A stretch of 64,000 bases of DNA from an uncultured Eubacteriales bacterium (GCA_934692675.1 CAKUUD010000002.1:186001-250000); one strand, 5' to 3'; counted from the stretch's first letter, positions 51,752 through 60,968 are shown. Notes: a model not told the origin generated them from the sequence alone. Numbers and translations: made by a program.

Positions 51752-54070
51752 TTATCTGAATATTTTAACCTTGCCAGGCGTACTTCTTTCTTCGTAATCT
51801 ACGATAGGTGAAAAAGTAGGAGATATAACTTCGCTGGTGCTTTCCGGTTCGGGGCTTGATTCCGTCGAATTATTACTTTCGGAGGAACTATCGTATTCAA
51901 GAACAGGAACACTGGCTCCGCCATGCGAGGTACATGTTCCGGGCATATTACTTTCGGAATAATATCCGGTAGCGATTTCGCCACAAGAGGTAGTTGCTAA
52001 GTTTCCGCTGCGCTTACAATAGGTAGCCGAAGTCACTGAAGGATCATATTCAAAATCTATGCTGGGTTTACCATCCAGGTAGCTTGTCATTATGTGTTTC
52101 CATATTCTGATTGCAGCAGCTGTTTCTTTTATTCTCTTTGGGTTATCATAGCCTGTCCAAATTCCTGCGACAGCATATGGAGTTACACCTATAAACCAGC
52201 TGTCATAATCATCTGTTGTTGTTCCTGTTTTTCCCACTACGTTCCAACCAGCAATATTCGCTGCTTTACCTGTTCCTTCAGGCCCAATAATTACATTTCT
52301 TAAAAGTCTGTTCATGATGGTTGCAGTAGAAGAAGAAATTGCCTGTTGAGTATTTTTTCCTCGGTTGTCAAGGATTATTTTATCATTTCGGTCAGTCACA
52401 TAAAAATAGCTGAAAGGTTTAGTATATTTTCCGCCGTTACCAAAAATTTGGAATGCTGCTGTCATCTCTCTCGGGGTTACACCATAGTGTGTTCCTCCGG
52501 TGGCCAGCGCTGCTAAAGATGTGGCATCGTGACTATCAAGACTTGTAAGATGCAATTTTTGAGTTAAAAAGCTATAGCTCTTTGCAGGAGTAATCATTTT
52601 TACAACTTGAGCCGGGGGAGCGTTTGCTGATTTTTCCAAAGCCCATTGCACCGTGACATTTCCTTTATAGCTTTTATACCAGTTTTCCGGCCAGTTTCTT
52701 ATAACATTATTTCCTTGACTATCAATCTGAAGAGGCTCATCGGGAATCAAAGAAGAATAATTTAAAAATCCCCATTCAATTGCAGGAGTATACGCAGCAA
52801 GCGGTTTGATTGTAGAACCAGGCTGCCTTCTGGCAACGCTTGCTCTGTCATAAAGCAAATTTCCGGTTTTTTCTTTTCTGGAACCTAGAACTGCTAAGAT
52901 TCTTCCATCAAGTCCCATCATCATATAACCCAGTTCCAAATTGGAATCCGAAGGCATTACTTTAGAATTTTTCAAAGTTTCTTCTGCTATTTTTTGAGCT
53001 TTTATATCCATAGCTGAGTAAATTTTTAGTCCTTGGGTATAGACCATATCTTCAGCAGTTGATTTGCCTATGTTGTATTTTTCACATAAATCATTTATAA
53101 CGTCTCTCAAAAGAGTTTCCATATACCAACTTCTAATATTTTTATTAGAAGAAGCTTCAGTTTGATTATTTATTTCCGAAACGAACTCCATGTTGTTTGA
53201 TTCTTCAACTGCTTCGTTATATTCCTTACTACTAATCATTTCCTGAGAAAGCATTTCGGATAAAACAACATCTCGTCTTAATTTATTATTCTGAGGATGA
53301 TAAATAGGGTTATTTGCGGTAGGATTTTGTGTTATTGCTGCTATTGCAGCGCATTGAGCCAGAGAGCATTCCTGGATATTTTTATTAAAATAAACATTTG
53401 CCGCTGCTTGTACTCCTCGACTGCCATTTCCAAAGTTTACCACATTCAAATAAGATTCCAAAATTTCGTCCTTGGAATACCTTTTTTCAAGCTCACTGGC
53501 TCTAAAAATTTCTCTAAGTTTTCTTGTGAGGCTTGCTTGATTATCCTCGGTGATATTTTTTATAAGCTGCTGAGTAAGGGTTGAACCGCCGTACCCGGCG
53601 TTTCCCTTTAACAAATTAAAAAACGCTCCGACTGTTCTGAACCAGTCAACACCCCTGTGTTCATAGAATCGTTTATCTTCTATTGCAATTATGGCATTTT
53701 TCATGTTTTTGGGGATATCTTTAAAATCCACCCATACTCGATTTTCTAAATTATATACCTTATCGTATTCTTCGGTCTCACCACTGTCGTTAGTTACGTA
53801 TACAAAACTTGTTAAAGCCATTTTTGATGCCGTTATATTCAACGCTATATCGTTTTCCAAAATAGTGGATTTGTAAGTATTTAAAGATAATACTACCAAA
53901 ATTCCTGTTAAAATACCTACCATCATAAAACTGAGTATAGCACGCCAAAAAAATTTAAGCGTCACGCTTAAAATTCGGATGCCTTTATTGTTGCATCGTC
54001 CTTTTCGCGAACCACCGCCTTTAAATTCAGTTCTGGATTTTCCATATTTACTTATATCTGTTTTTCGCAT
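51752..54070 (-). CDS. Class A penicillin-binding protein (PBP1A-like)
   Basis: The enzyme is a bifunctional peptidoglycan synthase. The ATG at 54070 is preceded by AAAAGAGG and is preferred over an in-frame start 33 bases earlier, giving 772 residues. After a basic cytosolic tail comes one membrane anchor (about 40-65). A GT51 transglycosylase (AIIAIEDKRFYEHRGVDW, GGSTLTQQLIKN) follows, then a transpeptidase with RQPGSTIKPLAAY, KSANAPPA and VGKTGTTTDD. The tail is Ser/Glu-rich. All catalytic motifs look intact. It is upstream of lysC on the same strand. Confidence 0.94.
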   Translation of the reverse strand: MRKTDISKYGKSRTEFKGGGSRKGRCNNKGIRILSVTLKFFWRAILSFMMVGILTGILVVLSLNTYKSTILENDIALNITASKMALTSFVYVTNDSGETEEYDKVYNLENRVWVDFKDIPKNMKNAIIAIEDKRFYEHRGVDWFRTVGAFFNLLKGNAGYGGSTLTQQLIKNITEDNQASLTRKLREIFRASELEKRYSKDEILESYLNVVNFGNGSRGVQAAANVYFNKNIQECSLAQCAAIAAITQNPTANNPIYHPQNNKLRRDVVLSEMLSQEMISSKEYNEAVEESNNMEFVSEINNQTEASSNKNIRSWYMETLLRDVINDLCEKYNIGKSTAEDMVYTQGLKIYSAMDIKAQKIAEETLKNSKVMPSDSNLELGYMMMGLDGRILAVLGSRKEKTGNLLYDRASVARRQPGSTIKPLAAYTPAIEWGFLNYSSLIPDEPLQIDSQGNNVIRNWPENWYKSYKGNVTVQWALEKSANAPPAQVVKMITPAKSYSFLTQKLHLTSLDSHDATSLAALATGGTHYGVTPREMTAAFQIFGNGGKYTKPFSYFYVTDRNDKIILDNRGKNTQQAISSSTATIMNRLLRNVIIGPEGTGKAANIAGWNVVGKTGTTTDDYDSWFIGVTPYAVAGIWTGYDNPKRIKETAAAIRIWKHIMTSYLDGKPSIDFEYDPSVTSATYCKRSGNLATTSCGEIATGYYSESNMPGTCTSHGGASVPVLEYDSSSESNNSTESSPEPESTSEVISPTFSPIVDYEERSTPGKVKIFR

Positions 54071-54311
54071 TATATGCCTCTTTTCTAAATAATGTATAAA
54101 CATTCATAGAAGAAATAATACCACAAAATTAGGTCTCCAGTCAACATATCAGCTTTCAATTATGACTTATTTTAAAACGTATAAAATATTTTGTACACAT
54201 TATGAATTGCATTTTTTGATTAATAAATTTAAAATACTTGGATAGAAATTATACGATAGGAGGGTAGAAAAGTTTTTATATAGTAATTGCATAATACAAA
54301 AAAAGAAAAGA

Positions 54312-55667
54312 GTGATTAGTATTAAAATTTTAATTAAGAAAAGTGCATTTAAATTTCTATTTTGCCTAATGTTCGTTCTGGGAATTTTTATTCAACCTAC
54401 TTTTGTAAATGCAAATGATAATTCTTCCAAAAATGTAATATCAGTTGCTATGGCTACGGATGATAATTACATTTACCCAACAATCGTATCAATGACCTCT
54501 CTGGCTAGAAATTCAAATAGAAATACAATCTATCACATATACATTATGCATCCCGATAATCTAAGCCACGAATCCAAATCCAAACTTTTGTCGGTTGAAG
54601 AAAAATATAAGAATTGTATCGTGAAATTCGTAGATATGAAAAATATTTTTAAAGAAGGCTACACTGACCACAGAATACCCACGTCAGCGTATTACCGCCT
54701 TGCTATGCCTGACGTAATTCACGGCGTTGATAAAATCATATGGTTAGACGGAGATACTTTAGTTCTAGGCGATCTTTCCGAAATGATTAACATAGACATG
54801 GAAGGATATTATTTTAAAGGATTTTTGGATTTCCCTAACTTGAAAGAGACTGAAAATTTCGGAATATACAACGACCATTATATTTGCAGCGGCGTAATGC
54901 TTGTAAACTTAAGGGAATTAAGAAGAGACAACATGAACGTCAATGCAGTTTCTAGATTTATAACTCAGAATTATAATAAGTTATGGCAACATGATCAAAC
55001 AGTGGTGAATACTCTTTTTATGCATAAAAATGGTGTTTTGCCTCCTAAATTTGGTGTTTGGAATTTTGATATAAAAGATCATATATATGGTTACCAAGGC
55101 TGCGTAGTTTATCCTTATAAATATTCGGTTCAGGAAATAATAGACGCATGGCAGAATCCTGTGATACTTCACTGCACAAATAAGCCATGGAAAAATTTAA
55201 CCAAAGCATTATATGTAGAGAGATGGTGGAAATACGCTGAAGTAAGCGGATTTTTAAAAGAAATACAAGAAAAATATTTGATTCCTGATGGAATTTATGA
55301 AATCTCTCCTGTATCAAATAGAGATAAATTATTCACTATACATAATTTAAGACATGGCATACCGTGGCTATACGTTTCTGATAAAGACAACTCTGAATCT
55401 CAAAAATTTAAGATTAAATATAAGTCTGCGGGAACATTTGCAATAGAAACTTTTCCTGACAAAACTTTATATGTTTCTAAATTTATAAAACATTCCTCTA
55501 AAACCGGTCTTTCACATAAATGGTATTTCATTCCGTGTGGAGACGGAAGTTACCGAATTGCTTCAAAATTAAACAAGCATTTTATGACCATCAATGGTTC
55601 GTTCATTAAAGGTCAAGATGAGAATAATTCCGATTCTCAAAAATTCATACTCAAAAAATTAGCATAA
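54312..55667 (+). CDS. Exported GT8 glycosyltransferase with a ricin-like C-terminal domain
   Basis: The 451-residue protein has a Sec signal peptide (SAFKFLFCLMFVLGIFIQ, ending near NAND), then a GT8 domain: ISVAMATDDNYIYPTIVSM, metal-binding DGD in KIIWLDGDTLVLGDLSEM (residues 146-148), CSGVMLVNL and HCTNKPW. From about residue 310 a beta-trefoil/ricin-type domain follows with repeated SQKFKI, WYFIPCGDGSYRI and SQKFIL. GT8 enzymes need nucleotide sugars, normally absent outside cells. The start is uncertain: GTG at 54312 or ATT at 54321. It is monocistronic and followed by a terminator. Cell-wall glycosylation or action inside a eukaryotic host are both possible. Confidence 0.85.
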   Translation: MISIKILIKKSAFKFLFCLMFVLGIFIQPTFVNANDNSSKNVISVAMATDDNYIYPTIVSMTSLARNSNRNTIYHIYIMHPDNLSHESKSKLLSVEEKYKNCIVKFVDMKNIFKEGYTDHRIPTSAYYRLAMPDVIHGVDKIIWLDGDTLVLGDLSEMINIDMEGYYFKGFLDFPNLKETENFGIYNDHYICSGVMLVNLRELRRDNMNVNAVSRFITQNYNKLWQHDQTVVNTLFMHKNGVLPPKFGVWNFDIKDHIYGYQGCVVYPYKYSVQEIIDAWQNPVILHCTNKPWKNLTKALYVERWWKYAEVSGFLKEIQEKYLIPDGIYEISPVSNRDKLFTIHNLRHGIPWLYVSDKDNSESQKFKIKYKSAGTFAIETFPDKTLYVSKFIKHSSKTGLSHKWYFIPCGDGSYRIASKLNKHFMTINGSFIKGQDENNSDSQKFILKKLA

Positions 55668-55675
55668 TAAAAATC

Positions 55676-55716
55676 AGCCATGTATTTCGTGTGTAAGTAC
55701 AATGGCTTATTTTTTC
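55676..55716 (+). terminator. Terminator of the GT8-ricin gene
   Basis: AGCCATGTA and TACAATGGCT pair with a single bulge, followed by TATTTTTTC. Confidence 0.75.
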
Positions 55717-55734
55717 ATATATTTAATTTTAAGC

Positions 55735-55767
55735 AAAAAATAAGACCCGGAATTGGCAAACCGGGTC
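55735..55767 (-). terminator. Terminator of tRNA-Arg(CCG)
   Basis: On the minus strand GACCCGG and CCGGGTC form a 7-bp GC-rich stem followed by TTATTTTTTG, just downstream of the tRNA gene. Confidence 0.8.
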
Positions 55768-55806
55768 GAAAAATGTAGTATAATATTTTGATAACCAGTC
55801 AAAAAT

Positions 55807-55882
55807 GGTCCGCTCGGAGGGATTCGAACCCCCGATCTTCAGAACCGGAATCTGCTGCGATATCCAGCTTCGCCACGAGCGG
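55807..55882 (-). tRNA. tRNA-Arg(CCG)
   Basis: On the minus strand the acceptor is CCGCTCG with CGAGCGG, the anticodon loop TTCCGGT (anticodon CCG), T-loop GGTTCGAATCC, and an encoded CCA. It has 76 nt. Confidence 0.95.
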
Positions 55883-55936
55883 ATACCATAATCAACATTG
55901 ATTATGGTATCATACTGGAAATAGTTTGTCAATAAT

Positions 55937-57112
55937 TCATATTAACTTATATTTATTTCTATTTCCCGAATACTTAATACACGAAAAAATACCAAATTTT
56001 GTTAATTTTATCACAAAACTTCGGATAGTGGCGTAAGCTGCGTTTCCAAAATCTTTTTCTAATTTTTTAGTAGAAAATTCTTGATTTCCGTAATGAGATA
56101 TGACATACGAAAATAATTCCTTTTCTTTAAAGGTTATCTTTTCAGCACTAATTAAAGAATTGATTTTATCAGATAAACTGGTGCTATTTTCAAAACCAGC
56201 AGAACTGAGCTTGCTAAAAATATTTTTGCTAAAATAGTGAACAAAAGGCGTAACATCCACGAGACCTAAAGTTTGAATATTTTCTTCGATAATTTCAAAT
56301 GATTTATAGTATTCGTTTTTAGTATCAGAAATAAGGTTGGAAAATGAAACCAACAAAGCGGCATTAAATCCGTTCTGAATAAGGTACCATAATTGCACGA
56401 GCCTTGCCATTCTACCATTGCCGTCGAAGTAGGGATGAATATAAGCAAAATAAAAATGAATTACCGCTGATTTTTCTAAGGTGTTTATTTCGTCTTTAGT
56501 GTTAATAAAATCAATAAATCTGCTCATATAACTTTTGAGGAGATGATGGGGGAGTCCACAATGTGAAACTTTATTCCCGACTACATAGACACTATCATGA
56601 CGATAATGATTCCCTTCAAGTAATTTGTTTTCTTCTTCCAAATAAAATCCTATAGATTCCATATACAATCTGTAAAGGTTTTCTTCAGATATGATATTGC
56701 TTTTTACAGAAATAAAATCTAGACCTTTTTTTATTCCGTAAATTTTATTTTCATCGTTATTTTTTGGAGTAGCACCTTCGAGTATGTTTCGGATGCTGTT
56801 TCTGTCTGAATTTATATTTTCAATTTTCAAAGTGCTATGAATCTCATTTTCCATCTTTTCAATACTGTAGTTTTTGTTGTTGTCTCCGGAGATTAAAATT
56901 TTATACACATCATCATTTATATTAATTAAAGACGGGGAATAGGCGATATCGTTATTTTTAAAATCGCAAATAGGAATATATTTATAAAAAGTGGATTTTA
57001 AAATCTTTATCACTTCTTCAATGTTTGTACTACCATATTTATTTTTCATCTTTTTTAGATTGTAAAAATGAGGGTCATTAATGATATTCATAAAATCATT
57101 TGCAGTAAGCAT
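55937..57112 (-). CDS. Fic-domain protein with N-terminal inhibitory helix and C-terminal winged helix
   Basis: The 391-residue protein has the Fic active site IHPYFDGNGRMARLVQL (residues 225-241) and an upstream inhibitory motif (S/T)xxxE(N/G) as TLKIEN (94-99), the class II layout, plus a C-terminal winged helix (FSYVISHYGNQEFSTKKLEK onward). Fic proteins transfer AMP or other nucleotide moieties to targets; this type can also bind DNA. AAAGGAGGAG precedes the ATG. The gene has a consensus promoter inside a palindromic operator, so autoregulation through the winged helix is plausible. There is no partner antitoxin gene. A host-directed role is not excluded, but no export signal is present. 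Confidence 0.9.
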   Translation of the reverse strand: MLTANDFMNIINDPHFYNLKKMKNKYGSTNIEEVIKILKSTFYKYIPICDFKNNDIAYSPSLININDDVYKILISGDNNKNYSIEKMENEIHSTLKIENINSDRNSIRNILEGATPKNNDENKIYGIKKGLDFISVKSNIISEENLYRLYMESIGFYLEEENKLLEGNHYRHDSVYVVGNKVSHCGLPHHLLKSYMSRFIDFINTKDEINTLEKSAVIHFYFAYIHPYFDGNGRMARLVQLWYLIQNGFNAALLVSFSNLISDTKNEYYKSFEIIEENIQTLGLVDVTPFVHYFSKNIFSKLSSAGFENSTSLSDKINSLISAEKITFKEKELFSYVISHYGNQEFSTKKLEKDFGNAAYATIRSFVIKLTKFGIFSCIKYSGNRNKYKLI

Positions 57113-57127
57113 TTTTTACTCCTCCTT

Positions 57128-57202
57128 TATAATTGATACTAATTGATATCAATTTATATCAATTATAACAAATAAAAATTATCCTGTCAAATTAGACAGG
57201 AT
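57128..57202 (-). promoter_or_regulatory. Promoter and palindromic operator of the Fic gene
   Basis: On the minus strand a consensus TTGACA (57185-57190), 17-base spacer and TATAAT (57162-57167) precede the gene by about 50 bases. A 40-bp palindrome centred at 57147 (57128-57167; inner AATTGATATCAATT, outer TATAATTGATA/TATCAATTATA; only two positions per half are asymmetric) covers the -10 and start region. A second inverted repeat, ATCCTGTC/GACAGGAT (57181-57202), covers the -35. Both are candidate repressor sites. Confidence 0.85.
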
Positions 57203-57211
57203 AAAATAATC

Positions 57212-57288
57212 TGGCGTCCACGAGAGGATTCGAACCTCCGACCCCACGCTTAGGAGGCGTGTGCTCTATCCAGCTGAGCTACGTAGAC
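57212..57288 (-). tRNA. tRNA-Arg(CCT)
   Basis: On the minus strand the acceptor is GTCTACG with CGTGGAC (one U-G pair), anticodon loop CTCCTAA (anticodon CCT), T-loop GGTTCGAATCC and an encoded CCA; 77 nt. It lies just upstream of the Fic promoter. Confidence 0.95.
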
Positions 57289-57337
57289 ATCCACATTATT
57301 ATACTAGATAATCAATTGCTTGTCAAAAAAATTTTAT

Positions 57338-57883
57338 TTAATAATTTGTAATTGTGTTTATTAGTTTATTTGTAGGTTTTTCCAATGAAATGGAAATTAA
57401 AGAAGTTAAAAAAATCTTTAAAAAATTGTATGGTATTATTATTGTAAGCATCAGGCTGTTTAAAAATTCCGGAGATAAATTAAAGAACTCAATCCATAAA
57501 TACCAGTTAGCAATAAGTTTGGTTCCTAAACAAACAAACCCTAAAAATGAAATAATTATAATCTTATAAAATAATTTAAATTTATACTTGCTACATATTC
57601 CAAATCCTACAACGAGTATTAAAGAAGTAGCTCTTATAACAAATCCAATCCATCCAGAAGAACTATACATAACAGCTCTGAGCAGTGCAGTTATAAACCA
57701 AACCGTAACACCGGAAGGAATTCCTGAAACGGCAGCAGATAGAAAAATAGGTATATCAGAAAAGTCCAATTGAAGGAAAGGAAAAACCGGAAAAATAGAA
57801 ATTCTTCCTATAAATCCAAGTACTATTGAAAGCACTATAAAAACTGAATTGTATGTAATATTAAGAGCTTTTCGGTTATTCAT
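57338..57883 (-). CDS. RibU-like ECF transporter S component
   Basis: The 181-residue membrane protein has about six hydrophobic helices and the RibU-type segment FPFLQLDFSDIPIFLSA near residue 35. RibU binds riboflavin and joins EcfA1/A2/T, encoded here at 22.5-25 kb. No FMN riboswitch is visible upstream. A perfect 13-bp inverted repeat lies just before its ribosome-binding site. Riboflavin as substrate is inferred from the family motif. Confidence 0.8.
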   Translation of the reverse strand: MNNRKALNITYNSVFIVLSIVLGFIGRISIFPVFPFLQLDFSDIPIFLSAAVSGIPSGVTVWFITALLRAVMYSSSGWIGFVIRATSLILVVGFGICSKYKFKLFYKIIIISFLGFVCLGTKLIANWYLWIEFFNLSPEFLNSLMLTIIIPYNFLKIFLTSLISISLEKPTNKLINTITNY

Positions 57884-57899
57884 TTAAATTCCTTCCCCG

Positions 57900-57929
57900 A
57901 ACTATACAAAATATTAATTTTGTATAGTT
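57900..57929. repeat. Perfect 13-bp inverted repeat before the ribU-like gene
   Basis: AACTATACAAAAT and ATTTTGTATAGTT flank a four-base loop. On the minus strand it lies between pfkA and the ribosome-binding site (GGGGAAGG) of the S component. No T run follows, so it looks more like an operator or leader hairpin than a terminator. Confidence 0.55.
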
Positions 57930-57962
57930 GATATTTTTAATTTTCTTACTTCTGTTTATCTA

Positions 57963-58931
57963 TTAAATAGAAATTTTAAGTGCATTTTCGTATAAATCTT
58001 CATCAAAGAATTTTTTAAATTTTAGAGAATCGTCAATACTATAATCTACAATTTTATTACACGCAAGTGCAACAGTTCGGTTTTTTTGATTTCTCAAAAT
58101 TAAATCCACTGCGTGACATCCCATATTACTTGCAATAACTCTGTCTCTAAGCGTCGGCGAACCGCCTCGTTGAACATGTCCAAGTACCGTCCATCTGGCG
58201 TCTATTTTAGTTTTCTCTTTTATTTTTTCAGCTATTTCTTGAGCTTTTCCTGTTCCTTCAGCCACGATTACTATAAAATGTCTCTTTCCAATTTTTTGAG
58301 TATATTCTATTCTCTTTATAATGTCGTTCTCTAAGTCCCATGGTTTTTCAGGAATAAGTATAGCTGTAGCTCCCACGGCTATACCTGTTCTTAGGGCTAT
58401 ATCCCCGCAATGTCTTCCCATAACTTCCACTACACTGCATTTTTCATGTGACTGAGCAGTATCCCTTATTTTATCGACCATCTCTGTTGCTGTATTCATA
58501 GCTGTATCATATCCAATGGAATAATCGCTACATGCAACATCGTTATCTATAGTAGCAGGAATAAAAATGCAATTTACTCCCTTATCCGCCAAAGTTTTTG
58601 CTCCAGCTAAGGTTCCATTTCCTCCTATAACTACAAGAGCATCGAGCGAAGACTCTTTGCAAAATTTCACAGCACTTTCCAGTCCTTCTTCAGTTTGAAA
58701 CTCGGGGTCACGTGAACTATAAAGGATTGTACCGCCTCTGTGAATAACATCCGAAACAGTTCTTAAATTCATCTCGAAAGCATCGCCGGTTCTAAGGCCC
58801 ATATAGCCCCGACGTATTCCAATTACATTAATACCTTTGCTTATAGCATACCTTGTAACTGATCTGGTAACAGCGTTCATTCCCGGAGCGTCTCCTCCGC
58901 TTGTAAAAATACCTATTTTTTTTATATTCAT
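57963..58931 (-). CDS. pfkA: 6-phosphofructokinase
   Basis: PfkA phosphorylates fructose-6-P in glycolysis. The 322-residue protein has GGDAPGMNAVTR, the catalytic IPATIDNDVACSDYSIGYDT, MGRHCG and GHVQRGGSPTLRDR. At the ATP/Mg site the usual GGDGS reads GGNGT, an Asp-to-Asn change also seen in some ATP-dependent homologues; it does not match the PPi-dependent GGDD type. Length is normal. ackA precedes it with 35 bases between. Confidence 0.92.
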   Translation of the reverse strand: MNIKKIGIFTSGGDAPGMNAVTRSVTRYAISKGINVIGIRRGYMGLRTGDAFEMNLRTVSDVIHRGGTILYSSRDPEFQTEEGLESAVKFCKESSLDALVVIGGNGTLAGAKTLADKGVNCIFIPATIDNDVACSDYSIGYDTAMNTATEMVDKIRDTAQSHEKCSVVEVMGRHCGDIALRTGIAVGATAILIPEKPWDLENDIIKRIEYTQKIGKRHFIVIVAEGTGKAQEIAEKIKEKTKIDARWTVLGHVQRGGSPTLRDRVIASNMGCHAVDLILRNQKNRTVALACNKIVDYSIDDSLKFKKFFDEDLYENALKISI

Positions 58932-58966
58932 TAAAATCAGCCTTTCATTTTCATATCATTGTTATC

Positions 58967-60181
58967 TTACATACTATGATTTATTAATGACAAAGTTTCT
59001 CTTGCTATGGCCAATTCTTCGTTGGTCGGGATTACAAAAATTTCAATTTTTGAGCTGTCTTTAGAAATTTTATTGGCTTTTCCTTCGATGGTTTCCCTGT
59101 TTATTTCTTTATCAATTTCCACTCCCATGAATCGGAGCTCCTCACAGATTTTCTCTCTGTGCATCCATTGGTTTTCTCCTATTCCGCCTGTGAATATTAT
59201 ACAATCGCAACCTTTTAAAATAACATTATAAGCGCCTATATATTGAACTAACTGATAGACCATCATTTCGTGTGATAATTTTGCACGATGGTTCCCTTTT
59301 TTCTCTGCTTCGCAAATTTCCCTATCATCGCTGCTCACTCCCGATATTCCAAGCATACCGGATTTTTTATTTAAAATGTTATTTAGTTCGCTTGATGTAA
59401 GAGATTCTCTGTCGAATAAATGCAAAATTACAGATGGGTCTATCGAGCCCGAGCGTGTACCCATTATTATTCCTCCCAAAGGAGTAAGTCCCATGCTTGT
59501 TTCTATCGCTTTCCCTTTGTCTATTGCTGTGATGGATGAACCATTCCCCATGTGGCAACTTATTATTTTTAACTTATTAATATCTTTTTTAAATATGTCA
59601 CACATTTTATTGCTTACATACTTATGGGAAGTTCCATGGAATCCGTATTTCCTCAAGTGGTATTTTTTGTAATACTCATAAGGTATAGGAAACATATAAG
59701 CTTTTTCAGGAAGAGAATAATAAAAAGACGTGTCAAAAACCGCAACTTGAGGAATATGATTCCCTAGCATTTCTCTGCAAGCCAATATTCCCGATAGATG
59801 AGCTCCATTATGGAGCGGAGCCAAAGGTATAAGCTCTCTTATTTTATCTATTACATCATTATCTATAAAAGCAGGGTCTTTAAAATATTCCCCACCGTGA
59901 ACTACTCTGTGACCCACCGCAGCAATTTCTTCAATATTATCTATAGGGCCGTATTCTTTGCTCATGAGCATTTTTTCTATCCATTCAAAAGCCTTCACAT
60001 GATTGTTTATACCGGTCACTGTTTTTTCTAATCTTTTGCCGTTAAAATTCACTTGCTTGACAATATTTTCATCCGAACCTATTTTTTCGCAAATCCCCTT
60101 TGCTAAAACTTTTTCTGTGGTCATATCAATTAGTTGGTATTTCAATGACGAACTGCCCGAATTTAAAACTAAGATATTCAC
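58967..60181 (-). CDS. ackA: Acetate kinase
   Basis: AckA makes ATP from acetyl phosphate, or the reverse. The 404-residue protein starts MNILVLNSGSSSLKYQLIDM and has HRVVHGGE, GFHGTSHKYV, CHMGNGSS, GTRSGSIDPSVI and the C-terminal GIGENQ region. Length is typical. With PduL at 4.2 kb it forms an acetyl-CoA to acetate pathway; the two are 54 kb apart instead of adjacent. It lies directly before pfkA on the same strand. Confidence 0.96.
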   Translation of the reverse strand: MNILVLNSGSSSLKYQLIDMTTEKVLAKGICEKIGSDENIVKQVNFNGKRLEKTVTGINNHVKAFEWIEKMLMSKEYGPIDNIEEIAAVGHRVVHGGEYFKDPAFIDNDVIDKIRELIPLAPLHNGAHLSGILACREMLGNHIPQVAVFDTSFYYSLPEKAYMFPIPYEYYKKYHLRKYGFHGTSHKYVSNKMCDIFKKDINKLKIISCHMGNGSSITAIDKGKAIETSMGLTPLGGIIMGTRSGSIDPSVILHLFDRESLTSSELNNILNKKSGMLGISGVSSDDREICEAEKKGNHRAKLSHEMMVYQLVQYIGAYNVILKGCDCIIFTGGIGENQWMHREKICEELRFMGVEIDKEINRETIEGKANKISKDSSKIEIFVIPTNEELAIARETLSLINHSM

Positions 60182-60225
60182 AATATCATCACTCTCCTAT
60201 TCAATTAAATGGATAGAATAAATAT

Positions 60226-60810
60226 TTATCTTTTCACACTGGAAGTCCCTTTTTCTCGAAGGTAAGTTGCCTCTAAATCCGCCATATGTAACTTAACCGC
60301 CAGCGGGAATTTATCAAATGCCAAACTCATAGCGAATCCACCGGATCTAGCAGAATCATCGAACCCTCCCATGTGCCACCTGATTGCCATTGCTTCGCCT
60401 GTTTTAAGCCTCATAAATCTTTCTATCAAAAAAACTGATTTCTCTCCGTGACCATACGGGAACGCATCTTCAACAGTGTAAAATGGTACTTGCTCCCAGA
60501 TACCGGTAACTTCATTTTTTACGTTTCTTGTAGAAATTTTATAAAAATGAGATTTACAAATATCGTGCAAAAGCGAACATATAGTCGCACTTTCTATATT
60601 ATCAATTGAAGGCTCAAAATGTTTCTCCATAAGAACTTTATATACATTTATACTATGCTTCAAAAGTCCTTCTTTGCACGCACAGTGGAACTTTGTGCTG
60701 GCAGGAGCAGTAAAAAAATCTGTACCCTCGAGCCATTTTAAAAGCTCCTGTGCTCCCTCTCTTTGTATGTTTTCATTATATATGGAAATAAACTCTTCCT
60801 TCAGTTCCAA
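60226..60810 (-). CDS. HD-domain phosphohydrolase-like protein
   Basis: The 194-residue cytosolic protein has an HD-type metal site pattern: CKEGLLKHSINVYKVL, ICSLLHDICKSHFY and later His residues (WHMGGFDD, KLHMADLEATYLREK). Such enzymes hydrolyse phosphates of nucleotides or signalling molecules; the substrate here is unknown. The second domain starts around PYGHGEKSVFLIERF. The gene sits 44 bases upstream of ackA and may share its transcript. Confidence 0.8.
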   Translation of the reverse strand: MELKEEFISIYNENIQREGAQELLKWLEGTDFFTAPASTKFHCACKEGLLKHSINVYKVLMEKHFEPSIDNIESATICSLLHDICKSHFYKISTRNVKNEVTGIWEQVPFYTVEDAFPYGHGEKSVFLIERFMRLKTGEAMAIRWHMGGFDDSARSGGFAMSLAFDKFPLAVKLHMADLEATYLREKGTSSVKR

Positions 60811-60968
60811 TTTATTCTACCTCATTTCATTATTTTAATAGGGATATTATATCATTTTTTGATGTAATTTGTCACTTTTATTTAAATTTTTATATATTAC
60901 AAAAATATAAAAATATTTTGAATATAAATATTTTTAAGTGACAATAATAACAGCGGAGGTGTTGATAT

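Noticed and set aside
55937..57112. Fic toxin with a small antitoxin partner
   Set aside because: No small ORF with an inhibitory motif is adjacent; the inhibitory helix is within the same protein.
57884..57962. FMN riboswitch for the RibU-like gene
   Set aside because: The gap is too short and lacks the conserved riboswitch core; only an inverted repeat is present.
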